A program made the translations under genes and the position numbers. A DNA stretch of 64,000 nucleotides from Labrenzia sp. PHM005 (GTDB lineage Bacteria; Pseudomonadota; Alphaproteobacteria; Rhizobiales; Stappiaceae), in NCBI RefSeq assembly GCF_006517275.1, contig NZ_CP041191.1:5141001-5205000 (forward strand), in the 5' to 3' direction. This document shows positions 35,398 through 44,253 of the stretch, in pieces. Under the pieces are notes generated by a model, which did not search any database, was not told the DNA's origin, and saw only the letters and a list, made by a program, of their open reading frames with translations. Position 1 is the first letter of the stretch. Every line of letters begins with the position of its first letter.

Positions 35398-37023
35398 TCA
35401 AGCGGTTTCCATCATCTGCTGCTGGGTGAGCATCGCTGCGCCTATGAGTTCTTTGGTGTAGGCCTTTTGCGGTGCTTGGAAAATATCGTCGACACTGCCT
35501 GCCTCCACCACTTGCCCACGTTGCATGACCATCACGGTATCGGACAGCGCCCGCACAACAGCCAGATCATGGCTGATGAACAAATAGGTCAGATCGTGGG
35601 ATTTCTGTAACCCGCGCAGGAGTTCAACCACCTGTTTCTGGATGGTCCGGTCAAGCGCGGAGGTTGGTTCGTCCAAAACAACCAGCTGCGGTTTCAAGAC
35701 CATCGTGCGGGCAATTGCGATCCGCTGACGCTGTCCGCCAGAGAACTCATGCGGGTAACGGTTGCGCATTACGGGATCCAGCGACACCTCTTCCAGCGCC
35801 TGACAGGCCCGCAGATCCCGGTCTTTGGCACTCAAAGATGGTTCATGGACCAGAAGGCCCTCGGAGATCACTTGGCCAACCGTCATGCGCGGGCTCAAAG
35901 AACCGAACGGATCCTGGAAGATCAGCTGCATGTCCTTACGCAAAGCCCGCATGGCCGAACGGTCTCTGCCGGAGATTACTTCGCCCTGAAAGACGACACG
36001 TCCCCCTGCTGGAAGCAAGTTCAAAATGGCACGACCAAGGGTGGATTTGCCCGATCCGCTCTCCCCCACAATTCCGAGCGTCTGCCCGCGGCGCAGAGAA
36101 AAGCTGATGTCATCAACAGCGCGCAAGATGTGTGCCGGACCGAACAGGCCGGCCTCAAGGACAAACTCTACATCCACCTTCTGCGCTTCAAGAAGAACCG
36201 GTGCACTATCAGGCACCGGCGGTTTGTGACCGGTCGGCTCGGCATCCAAAAGCATTTTTGTGTAGGGATGTTCCGGTTGAGTGAAGATCTTTGCTGTCTC
36301 ACCACTCTCCACAACCTCGCCGGTTTTCATCACATAGACCCGATCAGCAATGCGCCGGACAATGCCTAAGTCATGCGTGATGAAGATCACCGCCATTCCA
36401 AGCCGTTTTTGGAGATCAGCCAGAAGGTCCAGGATCTGCGCCTGGGTGGTCACATCCAAGGCGGTGGTTGGTTCATCGGCGATCAAGACATCCGGGTCGT
36501 TGGCAAGTGCCATGGCAATCATCACCCGCTGGCGCTGACCTCCAGACATCTCATAAGGGTAAGCTTTTATCTTGCGTTCTGGCTCCGGGATGTTGACGAG
36601 TTTTAACAGCTCCAACGCCTTGGCTTTGGCCTGTTTCCAGCTGAGCTTCCCATGAACCACCATCGGTTCCGCGAGCTGACGGCCGATGGTGTAAAGCGGA
36701 TCAAGCGAAGTCATCGGTTCCTGGAAGATCATCGTGATCTTCTTGCCGCGCACCTTATTCAATTGAGATGCTGGTAGTCCAAGGATGTTCGAGTTCTGAT
36801 ACCGGACTTCCCCCTCAGTCCGGCCGTTAGATGCCAGCAGCCCCATGGCCGCCATCAGCGTCTGGCTTTTGCCGGAGCCACTTTCCCCGACGATGGCAAC
36901 CGTCTCTCCAGCGCTGACATCGATGTCGACCCCGCGAACCGCATTTACGGTTCCTGTCGCGGTCTCAAAATCTACCTTCAGATCCTTGATGGCGAGGACC
37001 GGATTTTTTGTGTCTTGTGTCAT
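35398..37023 (-). CDS. Peptide ABC transporter, fused ATPase (OppD-OppF)
   Basis: 541 residues with two full ATPase domains. Each has Walker A GESGSGKS (near residues 45 and 325) and an SGGQRQR signature with a DEPTSALD-type Walker B. Start at the second ATG (37023), six bases after GGGGAGG; the first ATG abuts the SD. The fusion of OppD- and OppF-like halves is common in alphaproteobacteria. It energises the permeases and binding protein encoded upstream. Confidence 0.93.
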   Translation of the reverse strand: MTQDTKNPVLAIKDLKVDFETATGTVNAVRGVDIDVSAGETVAIVGESGSGKSQTLMAAMGLLASNGRTEGEVRYQNSNILGLPASQLNKVRGKKITMIFQEPMTSLDPLYTIGRQLAEPMVVHGKLSWKQAKAKALELLKLVNIPEPERKIKAYPYEMSGGQRQRVMIAMALANDPDVLIADEPTTALDVTTQAQILDLLADLQKRLGMAVIFITHDLGIVRRIADRVYVMKTGEVVESGETAKIFTQPEHPYTKMLLDAEPTGHKPPVPDSAPVLLEAQKVDVEFVLEAGLFGPAHILRAVDDISFSLRRGQTLGIVGESGSGKSTLGRAILNLLPAGGRVVFQGEVISGRDRSAMRALRKDMQLIFQDPFGSLSPRMTVGQVISEGLLVHEPSLSAKDRDLRACQALEEVSLDPVMRNRYPHEFSGGQRQRIAIARTMVLKPQLVVLDEPTSALDRTIQKQVVELLRGLQKSHDLTYLFISHDLAVVRALSDTVMVMQRGQVVEAGSVDDIFQAPQKAYTKELIGAAMLTQQQMMETA

Positions 37024-37035
37024 GGTCATCCTCCC

Positions 37036-38163
37036 CTAACGATCTTTCGGATCCAAAGCATCACGCAAACCGTCGCCGATAAAATTCAGCGCAAACAGCG
37101 TCGATGTCAGGAAAATAGAGGGGAAGATCAGCATCCAAGCTGCACCTTGAAGGTTGCGGGCCCCTTCTGAGATCAGAACGCCCCAGCTGGTCATCGGCTC
37201 TTGAATGCCGAGCCCCAGGAACGACAGAAAGCTTTCCAGAAGGATCACTTTCGGTACAAGCAAAGTCATATAGACCACCACTGGGCCCAGTGTGTTGGGA
37301 ATGATATGCCGGCGGACAATACCGCCATCGCCAACGCCCATGGCTTCGGCGGCCTGAACATATTCCTGGCGCTTGATGGTGAGCGTCTGTCCACGGACAA
37401 TACGGGCCATATCCAGCCATTCCACAGCCCCGACGGCGATGAACATCAAAATAAAATTCCGGCCGAAAAACACCACCAGCATGATGACGAAGAAGATAAA
37501 GGGCAGCGAATAAAGGATATCCACCACACGCATCATCATCTGATCGGTCCGTCCGCCGAGATAACCAGAGGTCGCGCCATAAAGGACACCGATTGAGATC
37601 GCAACCACCGTTGCCAACAGTCCGATTGTCAGAGAGACACGACCTGCAATGAAGGTTCGGGTCATCATATCCCGGCCATTGGCGTCAGTGCCGAAATAGA
37701 AGTGCAGATAGTTGACATCCGCGCGCACCATTGCAGACGTCTTGTCGTCTGACATGTCCAAGATTTCAGCGTTCTTGAAGAGATCGCTGCGGTCAAAATA
37801 CCGGGTCGACTTGGGATTGATGGCCCGCCGGGACGTCACTGACGCGATCACGGCATCCCCATCACGCCGGAAACTTTCCACCGTCACACGCGCGCGTTTT
37901 GCGGCCGCCAAAAATGCCGGCTCCACCTGTTCTGCGCGCGGATAAGCGGTGAGGCTCGCAGGAACCTTCACGTAGTCTCTGTAAACGGTATCAAAGTCAT
38001 GCGGTGACAGCATCGGCCCGAAGACGGAAATGATGGCGATTGTCGCCAGCACAATCATCGAAGCAACTGCTGCGCGGTTGGCGAGCAAACGATCACGAGC
38101 ATCGTCCCAGAGCGAGCGTCCTCTTTCCGGCACATTTGTCATTGGAGTGGCTGCGAGAGTCAT
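37036..38163 (-). CDS. Peptide ABC transporter permease (OppC-like)
   Basis: 375 residues from ATG 38163, after GAGGAGGAACAG. It has an N-terminal cytoplasmic stretch, then a TM segment near residues 37-57, a long periplasmic insert of about 100 residues with DTVYRDYVKVP, and the standard EAA loop region EAMGVGDGGIVRRHIIPNTLGP. It pairs with the OppB-like permease to form the channel. Twelve bases separate it from the ATPase gene. Confidence 0.92.
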   Translation of the reverse strand: MTLAATPMTNVPERGRSLWDDARDRLLANRAAVASMIVLATIAIISVFGPMLSPHDFDTVYRDYVKVPASLTAYPRAEQVEPAFLAAAKRARVTVESFRRDGDAVIASVTSRRAINPKSTRYFDRSDLFKNAEILDMSDDKTSAMVRADVNYLHFYFGTDANGRDMMTRTFIAGRVSLTIGLLATVVAISIGVLYGATSGYLGGRTDQMMMRVVDILYSLPFIFFVIMLVVFFGRNFILMFIAVGAVEWLDMARIVRGQTLTIKRQEYVQAAEAMGVGDGGIVRRHIIPNTLGPVVVYMTLLVPKVILLESFLSFLGLGIQEPMTSWGVLISEGARNLQGAAWMLIFPSIFLTSTLFALNFIGDGLRDALDPKDR

Positions 38164-38177
38164 GGATCTGTTCCTCC

Positions 38178-39101
38178 TCAATCGTAGCGAACACGCGGAT
38201 CAAGCAGCGCATAAAGCAGATCCACGACGAGGTTGAACAAAATAACGAAACAGGCAACGACCACGACGGTGCCCATGACCAGGGTGTAATCGCGGTTTAG
38301 CGCCCCTTGCACGAAGTACCGGCCAATGCCCGGGATACCAAAGATCGTCTCGATCACCACAGACCCGGTCAAAAGCGCCGCGGCTGCCGGGCCCAAATAA
38401 GACACCACCGGCAGGATCGCTCCGCGCAGCGCATGAACGACGATGATCATGAAGTTGGTCAAACCGTAGGCTCGGGCGGTGCGCACATGGTTGGACCTGA
38501 GGGCTTCGATCATAGAACCGCGAGTCAACCGGGCAACCACAGCGATTTGCGGCAAGGCCAAGGTGACCACAGGCAAGATAACATTCACAAAGGCGCCGCC
38601 GTTCCACCCCCCCACCGGCAGCCAGCCCAGCCAGACACCCAATATCAATGTCAGGATTGGAGCGACCACGAAGTTCGGTATTGTCACACCGAGGGTCGCC
38701 GCCGCCATGATGGAGTAATCCGCCGGTTTGTTTTGGCGCAGGGCCGCCATCACACCCAAAGTTCCGCCAACAACCAGCGCAAGGCATAGTGCGCTGAGAC
38801 CAAGTTGGATGGAAATCGGCAGGCTCTGGGCAAACAACTCGTTGATGGTGAAATCCCGGAAATAGAAACTCGGGCCAAAGTCCAGCTGAGCAATGCTCTT
38901 CAAATAGAGCAGGTACTGGGCCCAGAGCGGTTCATCGAGATGATAAATCTTGTTGAGGTTCTCCATCACCTTGGCTTCCAGCGGCCGCTCCAGATCGAAC
39001 GGTCCGCCCGGAGCGATCCGGATCAGAAAAAAGGAGATGGTCACAATCAAAAACAAAGTCGGAATTGCGCCGAGCAGCCGACTGAGCACATAGCGGTGCA
39101 T
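38178..39101 (-). CDS. Peptide ABC transporter permease (OppB-like)
   Basis: 307 residues from ATG 39101 (MHRYVLSRLL), which matches the usual OppB N-terminus. A TTG at 39125 is an alternative. Six membrane segments, with FFLIRIAPGGPFD in the first periplasmic loop and the EAA motif AYGLTNFMIIVVHALRGAILP. It forms the peptide channel with the OppC-like protein. It overlaps no gene but follows the hairpin after oppA. Confidence 0.92.
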   Translation of the reverse strand: MHRYVLSRLLGAIPTLFLIVTISFFLIRIAPGGPFDLERPLEAKVMENLNKIYHLDEPLWAQYLLYLKSIAQLDFGPSFYFRDFTINELFAQSLPISIQLGLSALCLALVVGGTLGVMAALRQNKPADYSIMAAATLGVTIPNFVVAPILTLILGVWLGWLPVGGWNGGAFVNVILPVVTLALPQIAVVARLTRGSMIEALRSNHVRTARAYGLTNFMIIVVHALRGAILPVVSYLGPAAAALLTGSVVIETIFGIPGIGRYFVQGALNRDYTLVMGTVVVVACFVILFNLVVDLLYALLDPRVRYD

Positions 39102-39153
39102 GAAATCGTCCCTGTCGTTTTCCAACGGTCTTTCGATGCCGTTGGCTTATGCA

Positions 39154-39180
39154 AAACCGGCAGAAAATTTCTGCCGGTTT
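39154..39180 (-). other. Perfect palindrome between oppA and oppB
   Basis: A 27-base palindrome with 13-base arms (AAACCGGCAGAAA / TTTCTGCCGGTTT) and one central base. It is 14 bases after the oppA stop, inside the operon. It is followed by a short T-run on the minus strand, so it can act as a leaky terminator or 3'-end stabiliser that raises oppA mRNA over the permease genes. Confidence 0.8.
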
Positions 39181-39193
39181 CGATCTTACAAGA

Positions 39194-40780
39194 TTACTGG
39201 GAAATACTCATCCAGCGGGACGGATGGACATTGAGGAGGTTGTCCTCAAATCCAGAAACCTTGTCGGAGACCAGGTTCATGGAGCCGTAGTACATTAGCG
39301 GGACGAACGGCAGATCGCGCATGAACATTTCTTCCGCTTGCCGCAAGATACCAGCTCGCACTTCCAGATCGACGGTCGCAGCCGCCTTGTCCATCAGCGC
39401 ATCATATTCAGGGTTTTCATAACGCGCGTAGTTGAAACCGGTATTGTCGCTTTCAACCATGAACAGGAAGTTCTGCGGATCGGAGTAGTCACCGATCCAG
39501 CCTGCACGCGCGATATCGAAGTCCTGACGGTCCCGCAGCATTGCATAGTGGGTCTTGGTATCCGTGTTGACCATGGAGATCTCAACACCAAGCGGCTTCC
39601 ACATGTCGGCAATTGCAACGGCCGTGTTCTTATGGTTTTCCGATGTGTTGTAGTTGATGGTCAGCTGCAGCGGCTTGTCCGGACCAAAACCGGCGTTTTC
39701 GAGGAGCTCGAGCGCTTTATCCTCGCGGTCGATCTGATCCATGTCCTTGTAATCAGCATAGGCGGATTCGCCATAGTTGCCGATCCCTGGCGGTACAAAG
39801 GAATACCCGGCGACCATAACACCACCCCAAATTTCTTCGGCAAGAAATTCACGGTCGATCGACATTGACAGCGCCCGGCGGACATCCGGATTGTTCAGCG
39901 CCTCATCCTCATGGTTCAGCGCGTAATAATACGTGCCGAGGTACGGGGCGACGCGGAACTTGTCACCCAATTCTTCACGCATGAAGGCAACCTGCTCGGT
40001 CGGCGCATCGTCATTGGTATGCAACTCACCGGCCTGGAACCGGCGCAAAGCCGCACCGCGGTCCTCGGTCGGATAGTAGAAGACCGTGTCGATATTCACA
40101 TTTCCTGCATCGTGGAAATGCGCGTTTTTAGTTGCCTTCACATGAGCGTTCGGAATGAACTCAACCAGGGTGTAGGCACCGTTGGAAACAAAGTTTTCTG
40201 GTTTAACAAAATCTGTCCCATGGGCATCGACCGTTGCAGGATGCACCGGCAGGCCGGTCTGGTGAGCCAGCAAATCGACGAAATAAGGGGTCGGCTCTTC
40301 TAGGGTGATCTCTAGCGTGGTGTCGTTGACCGCTTTGACGCCGAGCTCTTCCGGTTTTTTGTCACCTTTGTTGACAGCTTCAGCATTTTTAATCGGATAC
40401 AGAATATTGGCGTACTTTGCGCCTGTATCCGGTGTCATGATCCGCTGCAGCGAATAAACGAAATCGCCGGCAGTCACCGGATCGCCATTTGACCATTTGG
40501 CATTGTCACGAAGGTTGAAGGTATAGACCGTGCCGTCGTTAGACAGAGACCAATCAGTGGCAACCCCTGGAATGATCTTGCCAGCAGAGCTGTATGCCAC
40601 GAGGCCTTCATAAAGATCGCGCAGGATATGCGCTTCATAGACGGTGGAGGTTTTGTGCTGGTCGAGCGTTTCAGGATCGGCGGTGTTGCCACGGTGGTAG
40701 ACCACTTCGGCCATAGCGGTCAGTGATGTTGCCGCCATCAGCGCAGCAGCAAGCGCAGTCGTGCGCAAGGACTTAATCAT
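39194..40780 (-). CDS. Peptide ABC transporter substrate-binding protein (OppA-like)
   Basis: 528 residues with a signal peptide (MAATSLTAMAE) and the SBP_bac_5 pattern: HRGNTADPETLDQHKT near the start, ILRDLYEGLV, AKWSNGDPVTAGDFVYSLQR. GGGGAGAACGAT precedes the ATG. It binds oligopeptides in the periplasm and delivers them to the permease pair. It is the first gene of the operon. Confidence 0.94.
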   Translation of the reverse strand: MIKSLRTTALAAALMAATSLTAMAEVVYHRGNTADPETLDQHKTSTVYEAHILRDLYEGLVAYSSAGKIIPGVATDWSLSNDGTVYTFNLRDNAKWSNGDPVTAGDFVYSLQRIMTPDTGAKYANILYPIKNAEAVNKGDKKPEELGVKAVNDTTLEITLEEPTPYFVDLLAHQTGLPVHPATVDAHGTDFVKPENFVSNGAYTLVEFIPNAHVKATKNAHFHDAGNVNIDTVFYYPTEDRGAALRRFQAGELHTNDDAPTEQVAFMREELGDKFRVAPYLGTYYYALNHEDEALNNPDVRRALSMSIDREFLAEEIWGGVMVAGYSFVPPGIGNYGESAYADYKDMDQIDREDKALELLENAGFGPDKPLQLTINYNTSENHKNTAVAIADMWKPLGVEISMVNTDTKTHYAMLRDRQDFDIARAGWIGDYSDPQNFLFMVESDNTGFNYARYENPEYDALMDKAAATVDLEVRAGILRQAEEMFMRDLPFVPLMYYGSMNLVSDKVSGFEDNLLNVHPSRWMSISQ

Positions 40781-40996
40781 ATCGTTCTCCCCTTTGGATT
40801 TTTTCGATTTAAGAAACGATAACGATATTCATTCCACGCCCATAACGTGCATTCAAGATCCACCCACTACACATTTCGTGCCATTGGCAAATTAGGCAAG
40901 ATTTTTGCGCCGAACCCGCACAATAAGGAACAAATTCTCACCACCTACCCGGCAAACTAAATAAAACACACCCAGTCGGAGCGGAATTATTCCAGT

Positions 40997-41536
40997 TCAA
41001 CGGCAAAAGCGGTATTTGCCGCTATAGGCCAAATAGGTGCCTGTATGCGGGTCAAACGATTTGTATTTTCGCGAGCAATAGGCGGTATAAGCAGGTGTAA
41101 ACGGCCTCAACCCGGTTTTGGTGTGCGGCACCCGTTGCGGAGCTCCTCTATAGGCCGGCGCATAGCGTGGGGCGAGCCGCAGAGGCGGGTTGACGTAGAC
41201 CCGTGACCGGTACGGATAAGCCCGGCCGTCATAGGGATGGTAGTAGTAGGGATAACCATAAGGCCGATACGGCGGGCCGTAAAACCCGCGTCCGCCATAG
41301 AAGAAGCTACCGCGGTAACCATGCCCGCCGAAGGAAAACCCGATACCGCCGGTCCCGACATAGAACGAATCCGCCTGCGCTGAACTTGGAAGGGATAATG
41401 TTCCAGCACCAGCCACAATCCCTAGAAAACTTAAGGCCGCAGCTGTGTATCTGCCGGCACTGGCTAGTCTGGCCAAGTGTCTGCACACCAGCGCATTAAG
41501 GTTTTGAGAAAAATTCCGATAGGCTCGACCAGTCAC
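40997..41536 (-). CDS. BA14K family protein
   Basis: 179 residues from a GTG at 41536 that lies seven bases after GGAGG; the longer TTG start is less likely. It has an export signal near residues 27-55, a Gly/Tyr/Pro-rich centre, and the C-terminal BA14K motif (YCSRKYKSFDPHTGTYLAYS, then GKYRFC). The family includes a Brucella immunogenic protein with lectin-like properties. It is a cell-envelope protein with no clear partner. Confidence 0.85.
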   Translation of the reverse strand: MTGRAYRNFSQNLNALVCRHLARLASAGRYTAAALSFLGIVAGAGTLSLPSSAQADSFYVGTGGIGFSFGGHGYRGSFFYGGRGFYGPPYRPYGYPYYYHPYDGRAYPYRSRVYVNPPLRLAPRYAPAYRGAPQRVPHTKTGLRPFTPAYTAYCSRKYKSFDPHTGTYLAYSGKYRFCR

Positions 41537-41721
41537 TTTGACGCCTCCATGGTTTGCCAATTGGTCTGCCCCTGCCTTCAGTTTTTACTATACAAGGTTT
41601 TGTCTGAAAAATCGCGGCTCCTACGATCAAAACTGCACTGCCAGCTTTACCTGCGCTTGCCACACTCCGCCGTGCCCCGTAAAACCCGGCGCCAAACCCA
41701 TCATTACCAGACCGGACGCAT

Positions 41722-43533
41722 ATGGCCCCTCCCCCGCTTCTGACCCTTCGCGATGTTCAACTAACCTTCGGCGGCACGCCGCTTTTGACCGGCGCGGAAC
41801 TTTCTGTTTCCGAGGGCGAACGCCTGTGCCTCGTCGGCCGCAACGGGTCCGGCAAGTCGACGCTTTTGAAGATCGCCGCCGGCATGGTGGAGATGGACAA
41901 CGGGGAACGTTTCTTTCAGCCGGGCCGGACCATCCGCTACCTGCCGCAAGAGCCGGATCTGTCCGCCTATGGGTCGACGCTGGACTACGTCAACGAGGGC
42001 CTGACCGACGGTGATGATCCCTACCGCGGCGCTTATCTTCTGGAAGTCCTTGGCTTGACCGGCAAGGAAGATCCCAAAGCGCTGTCCGGCGGCGAAGCCC
42101 GGCGCGCGGCCCTTGCCCGCACGCTTGCCCCCGAACCCGACATTCTCTTGCTCGACGAGCCGACCAACCACCTGGATCTTCCGGCAATCGAGTGGCTGGA
42201 AGAGGAGCTGAAGAGCCTCAAATCCGCCATCGTTTTGATTTCCCACGACCGTCGCTTTCTGGAAAACTTGTCCCGAGCCACCGTCTGGATCGACCGGGGC
42301 ATCTCGCGCCGCCTCGACAAGGGGTTTGCGCATTTTGAAGCCTGGCGCGACGAAGTCTTTGAGCAGGAAGAAATCGACCAGCAGAAGCTGGCGATGAAGA
42401 TCAAGCGCGAAGAGCACTGGATGACCTATGGGGTCACCGCGCGGCGCAAGCGCAACATGCGCCGGGTGCGCGAGCTGGCGGACTTGAGGAAACAAAAGCG
42501 GGAGCACCGCGGACCGCAAGGCACCGCCAAGCTGACCGCCGCGGAGGGCGAAGCCTCCGGCAAACTGGTGATCGAAGCCAAAGGCGTCACCAAGACCTAT
42601 GGCGACCGGGCCATCGTCAAGGAGTTCTCGACCCGCATCCAGCGCGGTGACCGCATCGGCCTTGTCGGCCCCAATGGTGCGGGCAAGACCACGCTTTTGA
42701 AGATGCTCACTGGCGACCTGTCGCCCGACACCGGCTCCATTCGCCTTGGCACCAATCTGGAGATGGTGACGCTCGACCAGAAGCGGGAAAACCTCAATCC
42801 AGAGGACAGCCTGTCTTCGGTCCTGACCGGCGGGCGCGGCGACATGGTGGTCATCGGCGAGGAAACCAAACATGTCATGTCCTACATGAAAGACTTTTTG
42901 TTTTCCCCCGAACAGGCCCGCACGCCGGTCGGTGTACTGTCCGGCGGCGAACGCGCCCGCGCCCTGCTCGCCCGCGCGCTGGCCTCAAAATCCAACCTGA
43001 TGGTGCTCGACGAGCCGACCAACGACCTCGATCTGGAAACTCTGGACCTCCTGCAAGAGTTGCTTGCGGACTACAAGGGCACGGCGCTGATCGTCTCCCA
43101 CGACCGTGACTTTCTCGACCGGGTGGCAACGTCGGTGATCGTCTCGGAAGGCAGCGGCCTGTGGCGTGAATATGCTGGTGGCTACACCGATATGCTCGCC
43201 CAGCGCGGCGAAGGCGTGACCGCCCGCAAGGTCGAAAAAGCCGCGCCCGCGAAGAAAGAAAAGACCACCAATTCAAATACTTCTGCCGATAAGCCGAAGA
43301 AAAAATCCAAACTCAGCTTCACCCAGCAGCACCTTCTTAAATCACTGCCTGAAGATATCGAGAAGCTTGAAGCACAGCTTGAGAAACTTCAGGCCGATAT
43401 GAACGACCCGGAGCTTTATGCGAAGAACCCTGACAAATTTGCCAAGTTATCAGCGCAAATCACTGACCTTTCTGAGAAAAAGGATTCTATGGAAGAGCAG
43501 TGGCTGGAGCTGGAGATGCTGAACGAGGGGTGA
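41722..43533 (+). CDS. ABC-F family ATPase (Uup-like)
   Basis: 603 residues with two ATPase domains. Walker A is GRNGSGKST (about residue 38) and GPNGAGKTT (about 318), each with LSGGE signatures. A linker rich in Arg and Lys joins them, and the C-terminal coiled coil (LPEDIEKLEAQLEKLQADMND) is that of Uup. There is no membrane domain. ABC-F proteins act on the ribosome; Uup-type members bind nucleic acids and affect ribosome assembly or tRNA-site rescue. Confidence 0.9.
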   Translation: MAPPPLLTLRDVQLTFGGTPLLTGAELSVSEGERLCLVGRNGSGKSTLLKIAAGMVEMDNGERFFQPGRTIRYLPQEPDLSAYGSTLDYVNEGLTDGDDPYRGAYLLEVLGLTGKEDPKALSGGEARRAALARTLAPEPDILLLDEPTNHLDLPAIEWLEEELKSLKSAIVLISHDRRFLENLSRATVWIDRGISRRLDKGFAHFEAWRDEVFEQEEIDQQKLAMKIKREEHWMTYGVTARRKRNMRRVRELADLRKQKREHRGPQGTAKLTAAEGEASGKLVIEAKGVTKTYGDRAIVKEFSTRIQRGDRIGLVGPNGAGKTTLLKMLTGDLSPDTGSIRLGTNLEMVTLDQKRENLNPEDSLSSVLTGGRGDMVVIGEETKHVMSYMKDFLFSPEQARTPVGVLSGGERARALLARALASKSNLMVLDEPTNDLDLETLDLLQELLADYKGTALIVSHDRDFLDRVATSVIVSEGSGLWREYAGGYTDMLAQRGEGVTARKVEKAAPAKKEKTTNSNTSADKPKKKSKLSFTQQHLLKSLPEDIEKLEAQLEKLQADMNDPELYAKNPDKFAKLSAQITDLSEKKDSMEEQWLELEMLNEG

Positions 43534-43555
43534 GAACAATCTCGAATTGCCGGCG

Positions 43556-43577
43556 AAAAGCAATCGATTTTGCTTTT
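43556..43577 (+). terminator. Probable terminator of the ABC-F gene
   Basis: An 8-bp perfect stem AAAAGCAA-tcgatt-TTGCTTTT with a T-rich tail, 23 bases after the stop. Low GC makes it weak, but position and T-run fit a rho-independent terminator. Confidence 0.5.
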
Positions 43578-43750
43578 TGATTTTAGTACGTCCGATGCCC
43601 TAGCGCAGGGTCGTCCCAACTCACAAAATCATCCCCGCCCCCGAGCGGAGATCTATTGGTTCCCGTATTGTCTATGATGGGCAGAGCGGACGCTGGCCAA
43701 CAGAGTGGTCAACAACACGCCTCTGGCCGCCGCTGCAAAGTGGATTGGAT

Positions 43751-43829
43751 CCCCGATCAAGTCGGGGACGACCGCTGCAACTGGGGCAAGGCTAACCCGC
43801 GAAAGACGTCATCCCGCACTTGATGCGGG
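43751..43829. repeat. REP-like element, copy D
   Basis: Two stems: CCCCGA-tcaag-TCGGGG (43751-43767) and CCCGCA-cttga-TGCGGG (43813-43829), the second preceded by CGTCAT. The spacing and TCAAG/CTTGA loops match the other copies. It is the only recognisable content besides the terminator in the 403-base gap between the ABC-F gene and the 102-aa gene. Confidence 0.75.
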
Positions 43830-43936
43830 ATCCATGCCGCTTCCCCGCCATTCTATCGATCGTGCACTTGAGCTCAGTCATGGAGTGAACCCGTTGCTCT
43901 AAGAGGGACAATGGAAAAAAGGGATGCAGCACCAGG

Positions 43937-44245
43937 TTATTTCAGCGCCTTTGCCACCTCAGGATACTTCTGGGAAATAAACTCAATAGCTGGTTTCAAC
44001 CAGGCCCATTCGGCCGGTAGCACACCGAAAGATGTAGTCAGATAACTCCCGACGCCGATGAGCAAAGCCGTGGCAGCAGCTACGGCTCCTTTCTTCGACA
44101 CCTGCTCAAACACATCATCTCCAAATCTCTCAATGGCAGAGAGGATCTTGATGGTGACCTTGCTCAACAAATTTGCCAAAGTTCGTAAAGCCCAGAACAG
44201 TCCTGTTCGTGTTGCTTTTCCAGGAGTTGCAAAAAGCGTCTGCAC
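43937..44245 (-). CDS. 102-aa membrane mini-protein, partner of 702-aa gene
   Basis: 102 residues with a GTG start at 44245, eight bases after the stop of the 702-aa gene. The N-terminal 50 residues are basic and helical, followed by one hydrophobic segment (AVAAATALLIGVGSYLTTSF) and a short amphipathic C-terminus ending in ALK. A single-TM inner membrane protein is predicted. The start codon is uncertain because AAGGGA abuts it. Tight spacing says the two proteins work together; function is not recognised. Confidence 0.65.
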   Translation of the reverse strand: MQTLFATPGKATRTGLFWALRTLANLLSKVTIKILSAIERFGDDVFEQVSKKGAVAAATALLIGVGSYLTTSFGVLPAEWAWLKPAIEFISQKYPEVAKALK

Positions 44246-44253
44246 TCCCTTGA

